From NCBI RefSeq assembly GCF_020400725.1, contig NZ_JAINVG010000014.1, positions 57,208 through 121,207 of the forward strand: a DNA stretch of 64,000 nt. Reading direction: 5' to 3'. Of the stretch, positions 9,786 to 19,934 are shown one piece after another. The stretch's first letter is position 1. Every line of letters begins with the position of its first letter. The stretch comes from Streptomyces sp. NK15101. Lineage in GTDB: Bacteria > Actinomycetota > Actinomycetes > Streptomycetales > Streptomycetaceae. Under the pieces are notes generated by a model, which was not told where the DNA came from, did no database searches, and was given only the letters and a program-made list of their open reading frames with translations. The position numbers and the translations under genes were made by a program.

Positions 9786-10492
9786 CCGTCCAGGGCCTCA
9801 CCCGCTCCTTCGACGGGCGCCCCGTCGTCGACGGGCTCGATCTGACCCTGCGCGCGGGGCAGTTCACCGCGCTGCTCGGGCACAGCGGCTGCGGCAAGTC
9901 GACCCTCCTGCGGGTCCTCGCGGGCCTCGACCGGGAGATCTCCGGCACGGTCCTCGTGCCGCGCCGCCGCGCGGTCGCCTTCCAGGCGCCGCGCCTGATG
10001 CCCTGGAAGAAGGTCTGGCGGAACGTGCTGCTGGGGCTGCCGGGCGCGCCGGACCGGGCGGTGGCGGAGAAGGCGCTCGCGGAGGTGGGGCTCGCCCACC
10101 GCTCGGGGGCGTGGCCGAAGACCCTGTCGGGCGGCGAGGCCCAACGCGCCTCGCTCGCCCGGGCACTGGTACGGGATCCGGATCTGCTGCTGCTCGACGA
10201 GCCGTTCGGCGCGCTCGACGCGCTGACCCGGATCAAGGCCCAGCGGCTCGTGGCCGAGCTGTGGCAGCGGCGCGGCTGCACGGTCCTGCTCGTCACGCAC
10301 GACGTCGACGAGGCCCTGCTGCTCGCGGACCGCGCGCTGGTGATGCGGGACGGCGTGATCGCGTACGACACCGCCGTCGGCCTCGACCGTCCCCGCTCCC
10401 CCGGCGATCCCGCGCTCGCCGCGCTCCGCACCCGACTGCTCGCCGAACTCGGCGTCACCGAGGGCGAGTTCGCCGAAAGCACGACGACCTGA
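9758..10492 (+). CDS. ssuB: Aliphatic sulfonate ABC transporter ATP-binding protein
   Basis: Starts at ATG 9758 inside the end of ssuC, with GAAAGG upstream; 244 residues. Walker A GHSGCGKST, Q-loop AFQAPRLMPW, signature LSGGEAQRASLARAL, Walker B LLLLDEPFGALD and H-loop VTHDVDEAL are all intact. The residues DALTRIKAQ after Walker B and the MPWKKV Q-loop are typical of the SsuB/TauB/NrtD group. It energises sulfonate import through SsuC. A stretch of five 8-bp repeats follows before ssuA. Confidence 0.92.
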   Translation: MATDLHGAVTVQGLTRSFDGRPVVDGLDLTLRAGQFTALLGHSGCGKSTLLRVLAGLDREISGTVLVPRRRAVAFQAPRLMPWKKVWRNVLLGLPGAPDRAVAEKALAEVGLAHRSGAWPKTLSGGEAQRASLARALVRDPDLLLLDEPFGALDALTRIKAQRLVAELWQRRGCTVLLVTHDVDEALLLADRALVMRDGVIAYDTAVGLDRPRSPGDPALAALRTRLLAELGVTEGEFAESTTT

Positions 10493-10523
10493 CCGGCGCA
10501 CCGCCCACCACCCCACCGCCCCG

Positions 10524-10563
10524 CCGGCACACCGGCACACCGGCACACCGGCACACCGGCACA
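10524..10563. repeat. Five tandem copies of an 8-bp unit between ssuB and ssuA
   Basis: CCGGCACA is repeated exactly five times with no spacer, then degenerates into CCGATGC. It sits in the 109-base gap between ssuB and ssuA. The 8-base period is not a multiple of three, so it is not a coding repeat in either strand. Such a tract can change length by slippage and would alter the spacing within the operon mRNA. Confidence 0.9.
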
Positions 10564-10601
10564 CCGATGCATCCCGCTGCCCCCTCCCCGAGGAGACGAA
10601 C

Positions 10602-11633
10602 GTGAAGTCCTTCCGCCTGTCCGCCGCGGCACTGCTCGTGCCGCTCGCCCTGCTCGCCTCCGCCTGCTCCGGCGCCTCCGCGGCCGGTGACGCCTCGAAC
10701 TCCGACGGCAAGGGCTCCCTGGTCCTGAACGTCGGCGACCAGAAGGGCGGCTCCGAGGCCCTGCTGCGCGCCGCCGGTGAACTCGACGACCTCCCGTACC
10801 GGGTGAAGTGGTCGACGTTCACCTCCGGCCCACCGCTGCTCGAAGCGGTGAACGCCGGAGCCGTCGACTTCGGCTCCGTCGGCAACACCCCGCCCGTCTT
10901 CGCGGCCGGCGCCGGCTCGAAGATCACCGTGGTCGCCGCGACGCACGGCGACTCCGCGGGCGAGGCGATCCTCGTCCCGAAGGACTCGCCGCTGCGCACC
11001 GCGCGGGACCTGAAGGGGAAGCGGATCGCCGTCGCCCAGGGCAGCTCCGCCCACTTCCAGCTGATCGCCTCGCTCCGCGGGGCCGGGCTCGGCCTGGACG
11101 ACGTGCGGGTCAGCCTGTTGCAGCCGGCCGACGCCCTGGCCGCGTTCAGCGGTGGCAAGGTCGACGCCTGGGCGGTCTGGGACCCGTACACCTCCCAGGT
11201 CCTGCTGAGCGGCAAGGGCCGGGTACTGACCGACGGACGCGGCGTCGTCAACGGCCTCGGCTTCCAGGTCGCCGCCCCCTCGGCACTGGCCGACCGGGAG
11301 AAGGCGAAGGCGGTCGGCGACTTCGTCGAGCGGCTGCGCCGCGCCCAGGGCTGGGTGTTCGACCACCCCGAGGAGTGGGCGAGGGCCTGGGCGAAGGAGA
11401 CCGGGCTGCCGTACGAGGTGGCGCTCGCCGCCGTGAAGCGCAGCAACGGGACACGGATCCCCGTCGCCCTCGACGACGCGGCGATCGCCTCCGAGCAGCA
11501 GATCGCCGACACCTTCGCCGCGCTGAAGCTGATCCCCCGCACGTTCCGTTTCGCCGACTACGTCGACACCCGCTTCAACAAGGACCTGCCGCCGTCCACC
11601 ACCCCGGCGCGCAGCTTCGGAAAGGCCTCCTGA
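10602..11633 (+). CDS. ssuA: Aliphatic sulfonate-binding lipoprotein (ABC substrate-binding protein)
   Basis: 343 residues from a GTG at 10602 preceded by GAGGAG. The signal peptide MKSFRLSAAALLVPLALLAS runs into a lipobox with Cys22 (LASAC), so the mature protein is lipid-anchored outside the membrane. The body has the periplasmic-binding fold seen in SsuA/TauA/NMT1 proteins (LNVGDQKGG, DFGSVGNTPPVFA, GKRIAVAQGSSAHFQL, AWAVWDPY). It captures sulfonates for SsuBC. The stop overlaps the ssuD start (TGATG), so the transporter and the desulfonating enzyme are coupled. Confidence 0.92.
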   Translation: MKSFRLSAAALLVPLALLASACSGASAAGDASNSDGKGSLVLNVGDQKGGSEALLRAAGELDDLPYRVKWSTFTSGPPLLEAVNAGAVDFGSVGNTPPVFAAGAGSKITVVAATHGDSAGEAILVPKDSPLRTARDLKGKRIAVAQGSSAHFQLIASLRGAGLGLDDVRVSLLQPADALAAFSGGKVDAWAVWDPYTSQVLLSGKGRVLTDGRGVVNGLGFQVAAPSALADREKAKAVGDFVERLRRAQGWVFDHPEEWARAWAKETGLPYEVALAAVKRSNGTRIPVALDDAAIASEQQIADTFAALKLIPRTFRFADYVDTRFNKDLPPSTTPARSFGKAS

Positions 11634-12844
11634 TGACCGTCCACCTGCACTGGTTCCTGCCGACCGGCGGCGACGGCCGGACCCTCGTCGACCGGCACGC
11701 CTACACGGACGGCGGGATCACCCGGGACCGGACCGTGTCCGGGGTGCGCGCGCCCGACATCGACTACCTCGTCCAGATCGCGAAGGCGGCCGAGCGGCTG
11801 GGCTTCGAGGCCGTGCTGACCCCGACCGGCACGTGGTGCGAGGACGCCTGGCTGACGACGGTCGCGCTGGCCCAGCACACCGAGCGGCTGAAGTTCCTGG
11901 TGGCGTTCCGGCCGGGGGTGATCTCACCGGTGCTCGCGGCGCAGATGGCGTCCACGTACCAGCGGATCACCCGGGGCCGGCTGCTGCTCAACGTCGTGAC
12001 CGGCGGCGACTCGGCCGAGCAGCGCCGCTTCGGCGACCGTCTGGACCACGACCGGCGGTACGCGCGCACGGCCGAGTTCCTCTCGGTGGTGCGGGGCGTG
12101 TGGGGCGGGCGGCCGTTCGACTTCACCGGCGAGCACTTCCGGATCGAGGGCGGGCTCACGGCGCTGCCGCCGGACCCGCTGCCCGAGATCTTCTTCGGCG
12201 GCTCGTCCGCGGCGGCCGGTCCGGTCGCCGCGGAGCACGCGGACGTGTACCTGACGTGGGGCGAGCCTCCGTGGCAGGTGAAGGAGAAGATCGACTGGAT
12301 CCGGCGGCTCGCGGAGGAGCGCGGCCGGCAGGTCCGGTTCGGGATCCGGCTGCACACGATCTCGCGGGACTCGGCGCGCGAGGCCTGGGCGACGGCCGAC
12401 CGGCTGCTGTCCGATCTCGACGCGGAGACGGTGGCCGCGGCGCAGGAGCTGCTCGGCCGGAGCGAGTCGGTCGGTCAGCAGCGGATGCTGGCGCTGCACG
12501 GCGGCGGCTCGCTCGACCGCGACCGGCTGGAGATCTCGCCGAACCTGTGGGCGGGCGTCGGTCTGGTACGGGGCGGGGCGGGGACCGCGCTGGTCGGCAG
12601 CCACGCCGATGTAGCGGACCGGATCGAGGAGTACCACGCCCTGGGGGTGGAGCACTTCGTGCTGTCCGGCTACCCGCACCTGGAGGAGGCGTACTGGTTC
12701 GGCGAGGGCGTGACGCCCGAGCTGGCGGCGCGCGGGCTGCTGCCGTCGGCTCCCGCCTCCCCGCTGCTCGGCGTCCCGGCGGTGAACGGGCGTCCGGCCT
12801 CGGCGCCGGGCGGTGCGCCGCTGCTCGTGCCCGGCGGGCGGTAA
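11633..12844 (+). CDS. ssuD: FMNH2-dependent alkanesulfonate monooxygenase
   Basis: 403 residues starting at ATG 11633 inside the ssuA stop. A bacterial luciferase-like (LLM) TIM barrel, with the SsuD opening VHLHWFLPTGGDGR and the motifs LTPTGTWCEDAW, LLNVVTGGDSAEQRRFGD and DVYLTWGEP. It cleaves sulfonates with reduced flavin and O2 to give sulfite and an aldehyde, supplying sulfur when sulfate is scarce. No flavin reductase (SsuE) gene lies in the cluster, so FMNH2 must come from elsewhere. The family usually has about 380 residues; the last 30 or so here are Ala/Gly/Pro-rich. Confidence 0.93.
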   Translation: MTVHLHWFLPTGGDGRTLVDRHAYTDGGITRDRTVSGVRAPDIDYLVQIAKAAERLGFEAVLTPTGTWCEDAWLTTVALAQHTERLKFLVAFRPGVISPVLAAQMASTYQRITRGRLLLNVVTGGDSAEQRRFGDRLDHDRRYARTAEFLSVVRGVWGGRPFDFTGEHFRIEGGLTALPPDPLPEIFFGGSSAAAGPVAAEHADVYLTWGEPPWQVKEKIDWIRRLAEERGRQVRFGIRLHTISRDSAREAWATADRLLSDLDAETVAAAQELLGRSESVGQQRMLALHGGGSLDRDRLEISPNLWAGVGLVRGGAGTALVGSHADVADRIEEYHALGVEHFVLSGYPHLEEAYWFGEGVTPELAARGLLPSAPASPLLGVPAVNGRPASAPGGAPLLVPGGR

Positions 12845-12904
12845 GAGGCGGCGACCGGGGCGGGGGCGGGGAAGAACCGCACCCCCGCCCCGGTTGGTGG
12901 AAGC

Positions 12905-14005
12905 GTGAACGATTTCGGGTTCGAAGAGGTCAGGACGGTGGACGTCGTCGTCATCGGCGCCGGCCAGGCGGGGCTCTCCGCCGCCTTCCACCTGCGGCGC
13001 ACCGGTCTGGAGCCGGACCGGGACTTCGTCGTCCTGGACCACGCTCCCGACCCGGGCGGCGCCTGGCAGTTCCGGTGGCCCTCCCTCACCTACGGCAAGG
13101 TGCACGGGATGCACGCGCTGCCGGGCATGGAGCTGACCGGTGCCGATCCCTCGCGTCCCTCCTCGGAGGTGATCGGCGCGTACTTCGACTCGTACGAGCG
13201 GACGTTCGACCTGCGGGTCCACCGGCCCGTCGACGTCACGGCCGTCCGGGAGGGCGAGGGCGGCCGGCTCCGGGTCGAGACCTCGGAGGGCGTGTACGCG
13301 ACCCGGGCCCTGATCAATGCGACGGGCACCTGGGACCGTCCGTTCTGGCCGCGCTACCCCGGACAGGAGACCTTCCGGGGCCGTCAGCTGCACACCTCCG
13401 GCTACCCGGGCCCCGGGGAGTTCGCCGGGAAGCGGGTGCTCGTCGTGGGCGGCGGGGCCTCCGGCACCCAGCACCTCATGGAGATCGCCGAGGTCGCCGC
13501 GGAGACCTTCTGGGTGACCCGGCGCGAGCCCGTCTACCGCGAGGGCCCGTTCGGCGAGGTGGAGGGCCGCGCGGCCGTCGCCCTGGTCGAGGACCGGGTG
13601 CGGCGCGGACTGCCGCCGCAGAGCGTCGTCTCGGTCACCGGGCTTCCCCTGACCGACGCGATCCGCGACGCACGCGCGCGCGGGATCCTGGACCGGCTGC
13701 CGATGTTCGACCGGATCACCCCCACCGGGGCGGCCTGGGACGACGGCCGGACCGTCGACGTGGACGTCATCCTGTGGGCGACCGGTTTCCGGGCAGCGAT
13801 CGACCATCTGGCGCCACTGCGGCTGCGCGAGCCGGGCGGTGGCATCCAGGTGGAGGGCACGCGCGCGGCCCGCGACGAGCGCGTCCACCTCGTCGGCTAC
13901 GGCCCCTCGGCCTCGACGATCGGCGCCAACCGGGCCGGTCGCGCGGCCGTCTCCGAGATCCGCCGTCTCCTCGGCCGCGACCGGGTCGCCGCGCCGACCG
14001 CCTGA
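12905..14005 (+). CDS. FAD/NADPH-dependent flavin monooxygenase-like oxidoreductase
   Basis: 366 residues from GTG 12905, 60 bases after ssuD. The FAD-binding Rossmann motif VVVIGAGQAGLSAAFHLRR lies at about 14-32, and a second NADPH Rossmann motif VLVVGGGASGTQHLMEIA lies near residue 180. Between them ATGTWDRPFWPRYPG resembles the ATG motif of class B flavoproteins, and VILWATGFRAAIDHL marks the C-terminal FAD contact. It belongs to the putative flavoprotein monooxygenases of the CzcO/Trk type; the substrate is not evident. Placement directly behind ssuD suggests possible co-transcription, but a role in sulfur metabolism is only a guess. Confidence 0.85.
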   Translation: MNDFGFEEVRTVDVVVIGAGQAGLSAAFHLRRTGLEPDRDFVVLDHAPDPGGAWQFRWPSLTYGKVHGMHALPGMELTGADPSRPSSEVIGAYFDSYERTFDLRVHRPVDVTAVREGEGGRLRVETSEGVYATRALINATGTWDRPFWPRYPGQETFRGRQLHTSGYPGPGEFAGKRVLVVGGGASGTQHLMEIAEVAAETFWVTRREPVYREGPFGEVEGRAAVALVEDRVRRGLPPQSVVSVTGLPLTDAIRDARARGILDRLPMFDRITPTGAAWDDGRTVDVDVILWATGFRAAIDHLAPLRLREPGGGIQVEGTRAARDERVHLVGYGPSASTIGANRAGRAAVSEIRRLLGRDRVAAPTA

Positions 14006-14020
14006 GCCGCCCGTCCGGTG

Positions 14021-14038
14021 CCGCGCGGCCCCGCGCGG
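14021..14038 (+). terminator. Short GC hairpin after the flavin monooxygenase gene
   Basis: CCGCGCGG (14021-14028) is repeated at 14031-14038; the sequence is its own reverse complement, so the two copies pair across a tiny loop. It begins 15 bases after the stop codon. No T-run. Confidence 0.45.
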
Positions 14039-14061
14039 ATCCGGGAGGCCGCGCACGCGGC

Positions 14062-14100
14062 GGCGCCGCCGGTCCCCTGGGACGGGGGGCCGACGGCGCC
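14062..14100 (-). terminator. Hairpin downstream of the 19-residue peptide gene
   Basis: GGCGCCG (14062-14068) pairs with CGGCGCC (14094-14100), with further imperfect pairing of the C-rich and G-rich inner arms. On the minus strand it starts 14 bases past the small gene's stop. Confidence 0.5.
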
Positions 14101-14114
14101 GGGCACTGCGATCG

Positions 14115-14174
14115 TCAGACGAGCCAGCCCAGGAAGTGGAGGACGCCGGCGAGCAGGTTGGTGATGACGTTCAT
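14115..14174 (-). CDS. 19-residue hydrophobic peptide (small membrane peptide)
   Basis: A tiny ORF on the minus strand starts at ATG 14174 and ends at TGA 14117-14115. Its product reads MNVITNLLAGVLHFLGWLV: a single amphipathic or membrane-spanning helix with one His and one Trp and no charged residue. Translation is supported by a strong GAGGAG Shine-Dalgarno eleven bases upstream and by a hairpin just downstream. It lies in the 292-base gap between the flavin monooxygenase and the ABC exporter, on the exporter's strand and 123 bases past its stop. Its function is unknown; possibilities include a membrane regulator, a toxin-like peptide or a leader. Too short for homology to be judged by eye. 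Confidence 0.6.
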   Translation of the reverse strand: MNVITNLLAGVLHFLGWLV

Positions 14175-14297
14175 GGTGGTGCTTCTCCTCGTACAGGTGC
14201 ATCAGTGGGACGTGTGCGGTCGCGGTCTGCAGCCCGTCGCTCGCACTCCGTAATCATCCGATGCCGTGAGGGAGCCGGGCAACGAATCCCGGAACGA

Positions 14298-16142
<1,845 letters not shown>

Positions 16143-16192
16143 GGGCTCCTTCGAGGAGAGAGACGGTCCATCGGAGCATAGCTCACTGTTAC

Positions 16193-16213
16193 CTATACTC
16201 ACAATGAACATAG
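16193..16213. promoter_or_regulatory. Candidate MarR operator between the exporter and marR genes
   Basis: CTATACTCA (16193-16201), CAA, TGAACATAG (16205-16213) form a 9-3-9 imperfect inverted repeat with seven of nine positions matching. It sits in the short AT-richer divergent promoter region, 19 bases before the MarR start and 51 before the exporter start, well placed to repress both. Confidence 0.55.
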
Positions 16214-16231
16214 TCCTGATATCGTTCCCGC

Positions 16232-16732
16232 ATGAGCACCTCCGACCGTCCGAGCGGCACCGAGCGACCGAGCGGGGCCGACCGACCGAGTGGCGCCGCC
16301 GACACCGACGGCCTCCTCGCCGAGCAGCTGCTGCGGCTGACCCGGCGCCTGCACCGCATCCAGAAGCGCCATCTGGAGCCGGTCGGCATCACTCCCGCGC
16401 AGTCCCGGCTCCTGCGCACGGTCGCGCACTTCGGGGAGCCGCCCCGGATGGCCGACCTCGCGGCCCGCCTGGAGGTCGTCCCGAGGGCCGTGACCAGTCT
16501 CGTCGACGGCCTGGAGGCGGGCGACCGGGTGCGCCGGGTGCCCGACCCGAGCAACCGCCGGGTGGTGCGGATCGAGCTCACCGACGCGGGACGCGCCACG
16601 CTGCGCGAGCTGCGCAGCGCGCGCCGGGCCGCCGCAGAGGACATCCTTGCTCCATTGACCGTCGAACAGCGCGAGGTGCTCGAGGGTCTGCTGTCCGCCC
16701 TGGTCGACCCCGGCCCGGAGCGCGGCTGCTGA
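16232..16732 (+). CDS. MarR family transcriptional regulator
   Basis: 166 residues. A Ser/Gly/Asp-rich N-terminal tail with repeated RPSG units (first 25 residues) is followed by a MarR winged helix: helix-turn-helix PPRMADLAARLEVVPRAVTSLVD and a wing RRVPDPSNRRVVRIELTDAG. It probably represses the divergent ABC exporter and itself until a ligand binds. The repeated PSG tail seems specific to this protein. Confidence 0.9.
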   Translation: MSTSDRPSGTERPSGADRPSGAADTDGLLAEQLLRLTRRLHRIQKRHLEPVGITPAQSRLLRTVAHFGEPPRMADLAARLEVVPRAVTSLVDGLEAGDRVRRVPDPSNRRVVRIELTDAGRATLRELRSARRAAAEDILAPLTVEQREVLEGLLSALVDPGPERGC

Positions 16733-16771
16733 CCCGTCGGGCGCGGGGCCGCGCCGAAGGGGAGCCGTGAC

Positions 16772-19696
16772 ATGCCGCTGCTTGAGCCCGACCCGCAGGC
16801 CCTGCGTCCCGGTACGAAGCGGACCCCCGCCCCGGACCGCGTGCCGGAGCTCCGGGCGCGGGGCACGCCGCGGCGGCTGCGCGAGGAGCTCACCGAGCTC
16901 CTCGGGCCGGGGAAGGTCCTGTCGAAGATCTCCGACCTGGTGCGCTACGCCTCGGACGCGAGCCCGTACCGCTTCGTCCCGCAGGTCGTCGTGGTCGCCG
17001 AGGACATCGACGACGTCTCCGCCGTCCTGTCGTACGCCCACGGCAAGGGCCGCGAGGTGGTCTTCCGGGCCGCCGGGACCAGCCTCAACGGACAGGCACA
17101 GGGCGAGGACATCCTCGTCGACGTGCGCCGCCACTGGGCGGGCGTCGAGGTCCTGGACGGCGGGGCCCGGGCGCGGATCCGGCCCGGCACCACGGTGGTG
17201 CGGGCGAATGCCGCGCTCGCCCCGTACGGGCGGGTCCTGGGGCCCGATCCGGCCAGCGCGGTCGCCTGCACGATCGGCGGCGTCGTCGCCAACAACGCCT
17301 CGGGGATGACGGCCGGCACCACCCGGAACTCGTACCGGACCGTCGCCTCCCTGACCGTGGTGCTGCCGAGCGGGACCGTGGTCGACACGGCGGACCCGGA
17401 CGCCGACGAGGAGCTCGCGCGCGCCGAGCCGAGGCTGTGCGCGGAGCTGATGGCGCTGAAGGCGGAGATCGAGGCGGACGCCGCGCTGACCGCGCGGATC
17501 CGCGCCAAGTACGCCATCAAGAACACCAACGGCTACCGGCTCGACGCCTTCCTCGACGGCGACACCCCGGTCCGGATCCTGCGCGGCCTGATGGTCGGCT
17601 CCCAGGGCACCTTCGGCTTCATCTCCGAGGTCGTCTTCGACACCCTGCCGCTGAACCGGGAGGTGTCCACGGCCCTGCTCTTCTTCCCCTCGCTGCCGGC
17701 CGCCGCCGCGGCCGTGCCGCTCTTCAACGAGGCCGGGGCGACGGCCGTCGAGCTGATGGACGGCAACACGCTGCGGGCCTCGGTGAACGTGGCGGGCGTG
17801 CCCGCCGACTGGGCGGAGCTGCCGAAGGAGACGGCGGCGCTCCTGGTCGAGTTCCGGGCCCCGGACACGACGGCCCTGGCGGCGTACGAGCGGGCGGCGG
17901 GAACCGTGCTCGCCGGCCTCGGGCCGGTCGCCCCGGTGGCCTCCGTGGAGAACGCCTTCACCCGGGACCCGAAGCGGATCTCCGGCCACTGGAGGGCCCG
18001 CAGGGCCTTCGTGACGGCGGTCGGCGGTTCCCGCCCCTCCGGCACGACCCTGATCACCGAGGACTTCGCGGTGCCGCCGGAGCGGCTCGCGGAGGCCTGC
18101 GAGTCGCTGCTGGACCTCCAGGCCCGGCACGGCTTCGACGCGGCCGTGGCCGGCCACGCGGCCCACGGCAACCTCCACTTCCTGCTCGCCTTCGACGCCG
18201 CCGACCCGTCCGACCTCCAGCGGTACGCGGCCTTCATGGACGAGTTCTGCAAGCTGACCGTGGAGCGCTTCGACGGCTCGCTGAAGGCGGAGCACGCCAC
18301 CGGCCGCAACATCGCGCCCTTCCTGGAGCTGGAGTGGGGGACGCGGGCGACCGATCTGATGTGGCGGATCAAGGAGGCCGTCGACCCCGCCGGGGTGCTC
18401 GCCCCGCGGATCGTCCTGGACCGCGACCCGCAGGCCCATCTGCGCGGCCTGAAGACGATCCCCGCCGTGGAGCGGACCGCCGATCCCTGCATCGAGTGCG
18501 GCTTCTGCGAACCGACCTGCCCCAGCCACGACCTGACGACCACGCCGCGCCAGCGGATCGTGCTGCGCCGGGAGATGATGCGCCAGCCCGACGGCTCCCC
18601 CGTCGAGGCCCGGCTCCTGGAGTCGTACGGCTACGACGCCGTCGACACCTGCGCCGGCGACTCCACCTGCAAGCTGGCCTGCCCGGTCGGGATCGACACG
18701 GGGGCGCTCATGAAGGGGTTCCGGCACGAGCGGCACTCGCCGCGCGAGGAGCGGATCGCCGCCCTGGCCGCGCGGAACTTCCGCGCGGTGGAGGCCTCCG
18801 CGCGGCTCGCGGTCGCCGCCGCGGACCGGATCGGCGACCGGGTCCTGGGGTCGCTGACGGGCCTCGCCCGCAGGGCCGTCCGCCCCGACCTCGTCCCGGA
18901 GTGGCTTCCGGAGATCCCGGGCGCGGCGGCGCGGCGGCTGCCCCGCACCCATCGTCCGGCGGCGGTCGCCGTCTACTACCCGGCCTGTGTGAACCGCATT
19001 TTCGGCGGTCCGGAGGGCGGGCGCGGGCCCTCGCTCCCGGAGGCCGTCGTCGCGGTGTCCGCGCGGGCCGGGCGGCCGGTGTGGATCCCGGACGACGTGG
19101 CCGGCACGTGCTGCGCGACGGTCTGGCACTCCAAGGGGTACGGGCGGGGCAACGAGGTGATGGCGAACCGGATCGTCGAGGCCGCCTGGGGGTGGACGGC
19201 CGGCGGGCGGCTGCCGCTCGTGGTGGACGCCTCCTCGTGCACCCTCGGGATCGCGCACGAGGTGGTGCCGTACCTGACGGAGGACAACCGGGCGCTGCAC
19301 GCCGAGCTGACCGTGCTGGACTCGCTCGTGTGGGCGGCGGACGAGCTGCTCCCCCGGCTCGAGGTGCGCCGCCGCGTCGGCTCGGCCGTGGTCCATCCGA
19401 CGTGCTCGATGCGGCACCTGGGCGACGAGGAGAAGCTCACCGTGCTCGCCGGGGCGTGCGCGGAGGAGGTGGTCGTCCCGGCCGACGCGGGCTGCTGCGC
19501 CTTCGCCGGCGACCGGGGCATGCTGCATCCGGAGCTGACGGCCTCGGCGACGGCCCGCGAGGCGGCCGAGGTCACGGCCAGGCCGTTCGACGCGCACCTT
19601 TCGGCCAACCGGATGTGCGAGATCGGGATGGACCGGGCGACGGGCCGCGGCTACGGCTCGGTGCTGCTCGCCCTGGAGCGGGCCACCCGCCCCTGA
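16772..19696 (+). CDS. FAD- and Fe-S-binding oxidoreductase (D-lactate/2-hydroxyacid dehydrogenase, GlcD-GlcF fusion)
   Basis: 974 residues from ATG 16772. Residues 65-290 form a PCMH-type FAD domain (VFRAAGTSLNGQAQGEDILVD; VACTIGGVVANNASGM), followed by the FAD-oxidase C-terminal domain to about 540. Then come two [4Fe-4S] cysteine sets, C573/C576/C579/C583 and C627/C633/C637 with CPVG, and a C-terminal pair of CCG domains (GTCCATVWHSKGYG; PTCSMRHLGD; GCCAFAGDRGML). This is the single-chain equivalent of glycolate oxidase GlcDEF or respiratory D-lactate dehydrogenase (Dld2 type), passing electrons to quinone or cytochrome. The exact substrate is unproven. It follows marR by 39 bases and could be read through from it. 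Confidence 0.9.
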   Translation: MPLLEPDPQALRPGTKRTPAPDRVPELRARGTPRRLREELTELLGPGKVLSKISDLVRYASDASPYRFVPQVVVVAEDIDDVSAVLSYAHGKGREVVFRAAGTSLNGQAQGEDILVDVRRHWAGVEVLDGGARARIRPGTTVVRANAALAPYGRVLGPDPASAVACTIGGVVANNASGMTAGTTRNSYRTVASLTVVLPSGTVVDTADPDADEELARAEPRLCAELMALKAEIEADAALTARIRAKYAIKNTNGYRLDAFLDGDTPVRILRGLMVGSQGTFGFISEVVFDTLPLNREVSTALLFFPSLPAAAAAVPLFNEAGATAVELMDGNTLRASVNVAGVPADWAELPKETAALLVEFRAPDTTALAAYERAAGTVLAGLGPVAPVASVENAFTRDPKRISGHWRARRAFVTAVGGSRPSGTTLITEDFAVPPERLAEACESLLDLQARHGFDAAVAGHAAHGNLHFLLAFDAADPSDLQRYAAFMDEFCKLTVERFDGSLKAEHATGRNIAPFLELEWGTRATDLMWRIKEAVDPAGVLAPRIVLDRDPQAHLRGLKTIPAVERTADPCIECGFCEPTCPSHDLTTTPRQRIVLRREMMRQPDGSPVEARLLESYGYDAVDTCAGDSTCKLACPVGIDTGALMKGFRHERHSPREERIAALAARNFRAVEASARLAVAAADRIGDRVLGSLTGLARRAVRPDLVPEWLPEIPGAAARRLPRTHRPAAVAVYYPACVNRIFGGPEGGRGPSLPEAVVAVSARAGRPVWIPDDVAGTCCATVWHSKGYGRGNEVMANRIVEAAWGWTAGGRLPLVVDASSCTLGIAHEVVPYLTEDNRALHAELTVLDSLVWAADELLPRLEVRRRVGSAVVHPTCSMRHLGDEEKLTVLAGACAEEVVVPADAGCCAFAGDRGMLHPELTASATAREAAEVTARPFDAHLSANRMCEIGMDRATGRGYGSVLLALERATRP

Positions 19697-19789
19697 CCGC
19701 CCGTCACTGACCACTCGTCCCGACCGCCCCTCCCTGACCGCCCGTCACTGACCACCCGTACCTGACCGCCCCGGCCTGACCACCCGTCA
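19693..19789. repeat. Seven tandem 14-bp units spanning the stop codon
   Basis: Units close to CTGACCGCCCGTCA follow one another from 19693 to 19789 (one unit is 13 bases). The first unit contains the TGA stop of the preceding gene, and nearly every unit repeats a TGA; because 14 is not divisible by three, the stops cycle through all frames. It looks like local slippage expansion of the gene's 3' end. Confidence 0.85.
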
Positions 19790-19810
19790 CTCCGCCTGGT
19801 CCCGGCGGCT

Positions 19811-19846
19811 GAAGGATCCCTCACCCCGTGCGGTGAGGGATCCTTC
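19811..19846 (+). terminator. Strong hairpin terminator
   Basis: A perfect 15-bp stem, GAAGGATCCCTCACC (19811-19825) against its complement (19832-19846), with a 6-base loop. It closes the FAD/Fe-S oxidoreductase transcript 115 bases after its stop, beyond the repeat tract. Confidence 0.85.
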
Positions 19847-19934
19847 GTATGTTCGGGTGATCATCCGTGACCGGTGCGGCCCGTCGGGGGAACCGGAACA
19901 GTACAGTCCAACCACCCGTCAGCAGGGAGGTTCC

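Noticed and set aside
10455..11366. Minus-strand frame with repeated Cys-Arg-Cys-Ala-Gly-Val segments, resembling a Cys-rich repeat protein
   Set aside because: Produced by the 8-bp repeat between ssuB and ssuA and antisense to ssuA; no ribosome site.
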